DNA of 64,000 nucleotides from Flaveria trinervia (lineage: Eukaryota; Streptophyta; Magnoliopsida; Asterales; Asteraceae), in assembly GCA_025506515.1 (NCBI GenBank), contig CM046456.1, positions 15,058,061 to 15,122,060 on the forward strand, in the 5' to 3' direction. Shown piece by piece: positions 57,338-64,000 of this stretch. Made by a program: the position numbers and the translations under genes. How positions within the stretch are numbered: position 1 is the stretch's first letter; each line of letters opens with the position of its first letter. Under the pieces are notes generated by a model, which worked only from the letters and a program-made list of their open reading frames with translations, did not search any database and had not been told where the DNA came from.

Positions 57338-59948
57338 TGTGATAGCCGTCACCTTAAGGTCCGTCAATCAACATGATTAACCGTTAACTTTTCCTTGATC
57401 ATTCTTCCTCTTCTTCATGAACTCCTGGTGTGGAGATCACACTTGCTTTGTTACCTTTGTGCTTGTGTTCTTATCGTTAACTTGTGCTATGCTTAAACCT
57501 TTTACAATTTTTCGTCATCATTATTACTAAAAATATCATTTTATATAATATTATTGTCGTTAATAAAACCATTTTTAAGTGCCAATTAACATTAAATATA
57601 TTTCTAACATTAATATAACAAACACCTTTAAAGTTGTTTTCACCTGAAACAAACTTTGGGAACTCGAGGCTAAGTGCAGGGACTAAAACCGACATTTTTG
57701 CAAACGTTGGATGGGTATAAAAACCCCATTTTCCAGCCTTAACTTCATCTTCTTCACTTCACCTTCTTCATTCTTCTTCGCTTCACATTTTCTTCATCTT
57801 TGCACAAAAATCGCCCCGTTTCGTCTCGTTTTCGTCGTCTAGACTTCATCTGCAACCTAGTCTACTCCATCCCTACAGGTAGATGACCTTGGTTGTCTCT
57901 TTCTTGCTCGTTTTACTTCTGTCCATTTCTAGGGTTTCGGGTGTTCGGGTCAACCCGAACATAAGAGGTCGTGTGGGTGCGTGTGATGTCTTTTTGCGTG
58001 TACTTCTTGTTTGTGTGTGTTTGTAGTGTGTTTCTGGAAGTTTTTGTTGTGTAAAACTCGTGCTCGGGGCAGCCGAAGGCTGCTCTACACTTCAACAGTC
58101 CCGAACCTGCAGTTCAGGCGACTGAGTCATGCGACTGAGTCATTCGGGAGACTGAGTCGCGCGACTGAGTCGTGCGACTGGGGATGTTATGCGACTGAGT
58201 CGTGCGATCGAATGTATGTGTGCGATTGAGTCAATACGGATGAGTGATGTGTGCGATTGAGTCAATGCGGGTGAACGTTGTGTGCGATTGAGTCAATGCG
58301 GGTGAACGTTGTATGCGATTGAGTCATGCGACCGAATGGATGCATGCGATTGTGCGTGCGTCGCACGACTGAAGGCCAATCGTACGAATGAAGGTCCAGT
58401 CGTACGAATGTAGCTGATTCGTACGAATGAAGGTTGATTCATGCATATGGAGGTTAAGTCGTGTGATTGAGTATTGTGTGGTACGACTGAATGCCAGTCG
58501 TGCGAATGAAGGTTCAGTCGGAAGAATGAAGCTGATTGGTACGATTGAAGGTTGATTCGTACGAATGGAGTGTTGAGTCGAGCGTTTGGTCCTGTTGTGT
58601 GACTGATGATGCTGTGTGTGTGAATTCCCTTCTTGAATTCCATGTGATGATAAGGTAACACCAGTAAAAGTGTCATTGCTTGACCATAAAGATTAAAGTC
58701 AACGCTATCAACATGCACATACTATTTCAATTTAAACCAACCTAACATTTTACAATTATCAACAACCCATTTGGGACTACAAATATTTAACAAGTATTTT
58801 CTCTTATAACAACGGGATCTTTATACGAATGTCATTGGCAATGACGACCCCTTCCGGTACTTGGATTTACATAAGATCTGACACGTGTGTCCGCTTGAGT
58901 GTGTGTTACCCACGACCGAACCGATACAACCCAAACCAACCGAACATTACTATATGCTTTATACATATCATTAATGCTTAACAGTAACTGTCAATAGGTG
59001 TTTGACCATTCATTGCATACAACTGTTGGAAACTTTGATCATTCATACTTACCACTTAACAAGTGAGTTTCGTGGCCCCTTTTTATGCTTATACTACTTT
59101 TCAAACATTTACAAACATGGGGGAAAAGTATGCTCACCCGTTTTCGATGCTGTACTACATACATACAATTTACATACTTGGAATCAACGTGCTACTACTT
59201 TGTGAGTACTTATCTGATACATGCTTGAGTCTGCTGTGTGGTTCTTTCTTACAACCATTTAATTCCAGTGTGGAACCGACGAATAGGTATTGGTAGTACT
59301 ACTTGGGTTGACACCCCCACCCTCGTTGTTGGTATACTAGTTAGTACCAACAGTCGCCAGGAACGGGCCTTGGGTGAATATATACCGACAAGATTCTTTG
59401 TGTACGTCGTTAGGTTTGGTTGTAAAGCTCAGGTCATGTGATTTTGCTTACTTATAACTGTGTGCACGACATTCTGCAACAACATTTATACAATATCAAT
59501 TACTTATTTACTTTTAAACCTACGAGCTCACCAATAATTTTGTTGACCATTTTGAGCATATCTTTTCAGGTGATCATGCTAGCTGAAGATCTAGGTGTGC
59601 TGCCTTAGTGAAGACCCTAGGATGCATTTGTGGCTAAACTTGTCATTTTGGAAACATTTGTTGTAGTCTGTTTTAATCAACAATTACTCTTTTTTTACTT
59701 GTTCCCGGGTTGTGGGAAAATACATTACAATGTTGATATCCGTATTTGTGTGATCATTTGCTTGCGTATGCTTATGGCTATGTTGTCGTGAATATTGACT
59801 AAACACGACACAACTCCCCTTGTTGTCGGGTGTCGTCATGACACGCTTGTTATCATTATTATATTGCATCTCTATTGGCTTACCATGTGTTATGACGATT
59901 CTCGTCTCGTTACATCCCCGTGTTTCCGCTCTTAGCGGGGGTGTGACA
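57338..59948 (+). mobile_element. Solo long LTR nested in the right arm of the foldback
   Basis: 2611 bp from TGTGATAGCCGTCACC to GCGGGGGTGTGACA. It interrupts the arm exactly: the arm reads GTTACGTATATAT before it and TATGTAACAAGAATAATTAT after it. The flanks TATAT (57333-57337) and TATGT (59949-59953) are a 5-bp duplication with one change. No gag or pol. It shares CTCACCAATAATTTTGTTGAC-like sequence (near 59527) with the LTR at 52203-54850 and the GTTTCCGC...GTGTGACA style end, so it is likely a related family. Confidence 0.82.
58110..58580. repeat. Minisatellite of GCGAYTGAGTC units inside the LTR
   Basis: A degenerate array in two halves. At 58118-58330 the phrase GCGAYTGAGTC recurs, giving six TGAGTCA and three TGAGTCG by my count. 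Part of it forms a 27-30 bp unit with TGCGATTGAGTCAATGCGGG and GTGAACGTTG. At 58370-58580 the phrase turns into CGTACGAATGAAGGT units. Confidence 0.85.
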
Positions 59949-60809
59949 TATGTAACAAGAATAATTATATTTATCTGAGCAACGAACTTACATTAATATT
60001 ACATAATCATTGGAACAAAAAAATTACATATACGTACCGATAATGTTACGTATAAGTAACAACAGAGTTACATATATTTAAGAGTAGAGCTATCTATAAT
60101 CTTATGTTATAGGTAACTTGGTAAGTTTAAATTTGAAAGAAAAATATAGAAATATGTATATGTAACTAGCTAGGATTTCAAATCTTAATCTTTTTTATTA
60201 TGAGCACCAAGTACACATGCTAGTGTGTGTTTTTAGTAATCACAAATTCTATAATTTTATTCTAATTCTATAATTTTATTCTAATTCTTGATGTGATATA
60301 TTGAAATTCATGATCATAATGAATATGAAAATCATAAATATCATAATTTTGAAGCCATGCATCATTAGTTTCCTCAAATATGTGAAGATTAATGTTGCAA
60401 TCGTATACTTGATTGACTTCTCATCTTAATTCTGACGACCACAACCCTTTACTCACATATATCGTTGTCTCTTTCTAGATAAACTCAATTTTTTAGTAAA
60501 TGGAACCTTAAAAAATGTTGCTGATGAGTTAAACGAATAGAGAGATTTACAAGAGTATGGAGATTGATTCTAAATATTAAAATAAAATTTAAATTCAAAA
60601 TAAATTATATAGATGAAAGTCAATTTGTAGTGAGAAAAAAGTGAGATTTGGTCTATTTGTAAAAACATATCATAGTTAGATTATAATAAAATTTACTAAT
60701 ATACCCTTTATATGAAATGTTAAAAATTTAATATTAACATGTTTTGATTGGTTAAAGTTGGTTTTTATGGTTTTCAATTATAATAGTGGTTTTTATTTGA
60801 TCCATCCCC

Positions 60810-61103
60810 TATATATATAATATGACGTCTTCTGGTTCGTCTAACGGACTAGTAAGGTGTATGGTTCGTTGTCAGATCCAATTCTAAAAACATTGTATTT
60901 AACTAGACAATATAACTTTATTAAGAAATCTTAATAATAATAAATTATTACATAAGTGGATATGTGTCGTCACCACATTTATTCTAACATTTATTTTTTC
61001 GCCTAAATCATTTATTCATTTTTTAAATTTTAAAATAACTAATTTTCATATTTCTCTCTTCTATTTAAAAATCTAATTTTTTCTAAAATCAATATTTCAT
61101 ATA

Positions 61104-61134
<31 letters not shown>

Positions 61135-63471
61135 ATATATATATATCAAATAAAACTAAATATTATGAGTAAAAGGTACTCTTTTACAAAAACAAAATTT
61201 TAAAAACTTTGGACTTTTTTAAAGCAACGAACCTTTTTTAAAATATAAAATACTTTAAACTAATATTAAAAAATGAAAGTCATATATAAACAAGTTTTTA
61301 TAAAAATATAAATTAAAGAAAAGAATTAAAACCTAAAGTTTTAAACGAGATATTCATAAAAATGAATTTTTCCAAAGAAATATATTTAAAAAATGAAATA
61401 TTATTAATAAAAAAAGTTTTCAAACAACAAGATTTTTATAAAAAATGATATTAAAAAATAGTTATTTAGAACAAATGTTATATGAAACATTTCTTTTAAA
61501 ATGAAAAGTTTGAAAATGAGTTTATTATACCTAATTTTAATCAACTCTAAGTTTTCAACTCTTTATTAACTAGAAGGGTGACCGCGCAATGTGACGGGAC
61601 AACATTTTACATCCAACACGCGTTTTTATTTTTGTTAATTTTATAACAATTTTACAAAAGTTTATTATATTTTTTCTAAGCTAAAATTCAAAACACTATA
61701 TAAATGGATTTTACATGATGACTTGTATATTTATGCATTAAGTTATTGTACTTTACAAAATATATATTGGTTCAGCAAAAAAATTAAATCAAAACGTTTA
61801 AAAAATACACATTTACGATTATAGTATCAAAAAGTTTTAAACATGATAGATTGATATAACATAAATCTTAGACAAATTAAGTTTTTTTGGTTTATGTGTA
61901 GATAATGTATAATTTTATGTAATTTATAGTAATTATAAGGTTATTATGTAACTAATTGTAAGGAGTAATTTGTAAATAATATTAAAAATACTATTTTACC
62001 TTTTAAAATGATTATACCTTATACATTAAGTGATGTAAATGTTCTTAATTTAATTATATCTTAAAATATCTTTATCATATGTTATATATATACTTATTAA
62101 TAAAACAATAACTTTAGTGTCACATGGCATTCTCTTAAGCCTTTATTTTTTTTAATTCCCGCCTAAATATGTATCTGTTTTTAGTGTTAGTCTAGGTTCA
62201 TTTGGCTAAAAGTTGATTATATACAAGAGATATTTAAGGAAAATTTGGAAATTTAATCCTAAATTAAACCACATTTTTTTTGGAAATTAAATCATATCCG
62301 ATATTTTTTATATATCCAAATAATTAATCAATAAAAACTGTATAAATCATTTATGATTTTCTTAATCTATGAAATTAGTTCCTCTCCAGATTGAAAGAAT
62401 TCATAGGTATTTTTTTAAATGAAATCATACTTGATTTTAAAATATTTATCAATCATCCCAGGTTTACGACCCTCGCGGTTTGTCTTTATAAAGTCTAATA
62501 ATATCGCATTCGACAAACATTATTTACGTTTTTATTTTGGCTTCGGTTTTATCAACTTTTCTTCAAAAAAGATATTTATTTTTGTTATATTTGAACTTTC
62601 ATCATCTACGATTAGGATTTAACATATCATTGTCTACGATTAAGTTTTTTGATTAATATTATTTTACTTTATTTTTTAAGATGATTTACTTCAATATTCA
62701 ATCTATAAAAAGGGAATACATGCTTTACTTTTTAAACTTTTTTATTTTCTTTTTCTGTGTACTGTCATATTATTATTATGTTTGATAGGAGTTCATTTGA
62801 TATGTATAAATTGTTTTGATATATTTGAAAGTAATATTGAAAATCATATTTTTATTTTACGATTAACTTTGACACCTTTAGACAAAATAATTTTTTTAAA
62901 TTTCAAAGAAGATAGTTGATGACGATTAACTTTGACACCTTCAGACAAAATAATTTTTTTAAATTTCAAAGAAGATAGTTGATGTATTTCAGTGTGTTAT
63001 GAAATGATAATAAAACAAGAGTCAATGATAATCGTTATCCAAAGTTAGTTTGTTTTTAAACATGGATAATGATCAGTTTTATATTGTATTATCTCGAGTT
63101 AAAAGTAGATAGAGGTTAAAATTATTAATATTAGATAATGATAGAAAATTAACCAACAAAACATCAAATGTTGTATACAAATAAAATTTTCAATGTTTAT
63201 GAATTTGAAATATTATTTTTCATGTTTAATTTAATTTGTTTATTAGTTAAAATTTTTATTTATAAATTTATTTCGTTCCATATTATACACTATTTAGATG
63301 TATAAATATTAATAGAGAAAACTTACTAATGTTAAATATTGCTAATGTTAAAAATTATACATAAAAGCCGACATACGAAATATTATCACAATATTATAAC
63401 TTACGCATCTTTTTAAACAACAATAATATTTTGTGATTGAACCTTTGTGTTACACGGAACTTTAGCCTAGT

Positions 63472-63538
<67 letters not shown>

Positions 63539-64000
63539 GTATAGATAGATGTTTATTTTTTTGTTATCTAACATGTTTAATATACTTATTTTTAGCCTAG
63601 CAAAAAATAAAACAATCCACTAAGACTATCAACAACGTAGCTTTCTTAGGCTCTTCCCTGCCGCCCTTCGAAAGGGCTGTGTTGTGCATGCCCATCCGTC
63701 TTTCACCCGCCCTTTGCCAATGGCGCTTCATGGATGCATTTTGTGGGGCCCACACACATAAATGTGTGTTGTTTTGTGTTTTTAATAGTTGTTTGTGGAA
63801 ATGATGGTGTTGGGGTAAAAATTAATTGTGGGAATGATATATGAATGTTAGTGGAAAACTGATGTGACATGCTGATTGAGACTGTTTGTAGGAAGGACGT
63901 CTTTTAACGTTGGGGACAGTCTAACAGGTAAACAAAAAGAAAGTGTTTATCAACGTAAACTAGCCACTCGCAACGGCTAGTATCCAATAGCCCCATACCC
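60810..64000. other. Intergenic, no gene seen; AT-rich with microsatellites
   Basis: Very AT-rich. (TA)n runs lie at 61103-61146 and 63471-63530. GGGTGACCGCGCAATGTGAC near 61576 resembles the edge of an old repeat. The last 350 bp are richer in GC (CCCGCCCTTTGCCAATGGCG near 63708) and look like part of a repeat cut by the window edge. The frames near 62419-62622 lack motifs. Confidence 0.5.
62859..62984. repeat. 63-bp tandem duplication
   Basis: Two copies at 62859 and 62922, starting ACGATTAACTTTGACACC and ending GAAGATAGTTGATG; they differ at one visible base (TTTAG versus TTCAG), so the duplication is recent. Confidence 0.95.

Larger units (their letters stand above)
56141..60809. mobile_element. 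Foldback element with inverted arms of about 1 kb, split by a solo LTR
   Basis: Left arm 56141-57133. A spacer of about 40 bp (57134-57172) is followed by the right arm in two parts, 57173-57337 and 59949-60809. Matching ends: GGGATCAAATGAAAACCACT at left and, on the other strand, GGGATGGATCAAATAAAAAC at right. Later matches include AACCAATCAAAACATGTTAA, TATAAAGGGTATATTAGTAA, GATGCATGGCTTCAAAATTA and GTAACATGTACTC. The arms are about 90% alike or better by eye. No transposase is visible. Without the LTR it would be about 2.05 kb and almost fully palindromic. It may be a MULE-type or foldback non-autonomous transposon; flanking TA runs hide any target duplication. Confidence 0.88.

Noticed and set aside
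58110..58580. CRISPR-like regular array
   Set aside because: Units are directly adjacent and degenerate, with no constant repeat plus variable spacer pattern, in a plant LTR.
63640..64000. GC-richer end segment as a gene
   Set aside because: No open frame with motifs; it looks like a repeat cut off by the window edge.

Overview
The window looks like plant nuclear DNA from a eudicot. Genes have short GT-AG introns, the proteins are plant-specific (ROP GTPase, DUF630/DUF632 protein, calcium-dependent protein kinase), intergenic DNA is AT-rich, and about half of the sequence is Ty1/copia, long-LTR and hAT transposon material. Asteraceae is my guess from the style of the repeats, but I cannot prove it from the sequence.

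Host genes. Five conserved genes all lie on the minus strand. From left to right they are an E2 ubiquitin-conjugating enzyme (5' part only, cut by the window edge), a ROP/RAC small GTPase in seven exons, a DUF630/DUF632 protein (APSR1/NRG2 type) in four exons, the 20S proteasome subunit alpha-4 (PAD1 type) in three exons, and a subgroup IV CDPK (CPK16/18/28 type) in twelve exons. I rebuilt all exon borders by hand, and exon lengths add up in phase. PAD1 and CPK read open from end to end. The ROP and DUF630/632 genes together carry four single-base losses that break the frame; each can be explained as a shortened homopolymer, so assembly error and recent gene death both have to be considered. 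The order PAD, DUF630/632, ROP appears to match an Arabidopsis chromosome 3 block.

Mobile DNA. 5.1-7.9 kb is a solo long LTR with a perfect TATAA duplication. 8.0-9.2 kb is a MITE-like element split by a solo Sirevirus-type LTR with a perfect AACCC duplication. 15.0-35.3 kb is a nest: a broken copia element on the plus strand (truncated pol tail, LTR, leader, gag-pol, LTR), split in its leader by a 12.4-kb Sirevirus-like copia on the minus strand that carries about 4 kb of extra coding sequence after pol. 35.7-37.6 kb is a hAT element with a perfect 8-bp duplication whose transposase is cut off by a compound microsatellite; a second decayed hAT relic lies at 38.1-38.7 kb. 52.2-54.9 kb is another long LTR, inserted in a degenerate repeat family. 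56.1-60.8 kb is a palindromic foldback element (about 1-kb arms) split by a third long solo LTR that holds a minisatellite rich in TGAGTCA.

How it fits together. The host genes are housekeeping or signalling genes with no operon-like link. They share one strand and probably an old syntenic order, and repeated rounds of nested insertion have stretched the gaps between them. No CRISPR array, rRNA or clear tRNA gene was seen. The most unusual items are the foldback with its nested LTR, the repeated acidic peptide family at 14.5 and 52-55 kb, the tRNA-like block inside two related LTRs, and the odd left end of the Sirevirus insertion.
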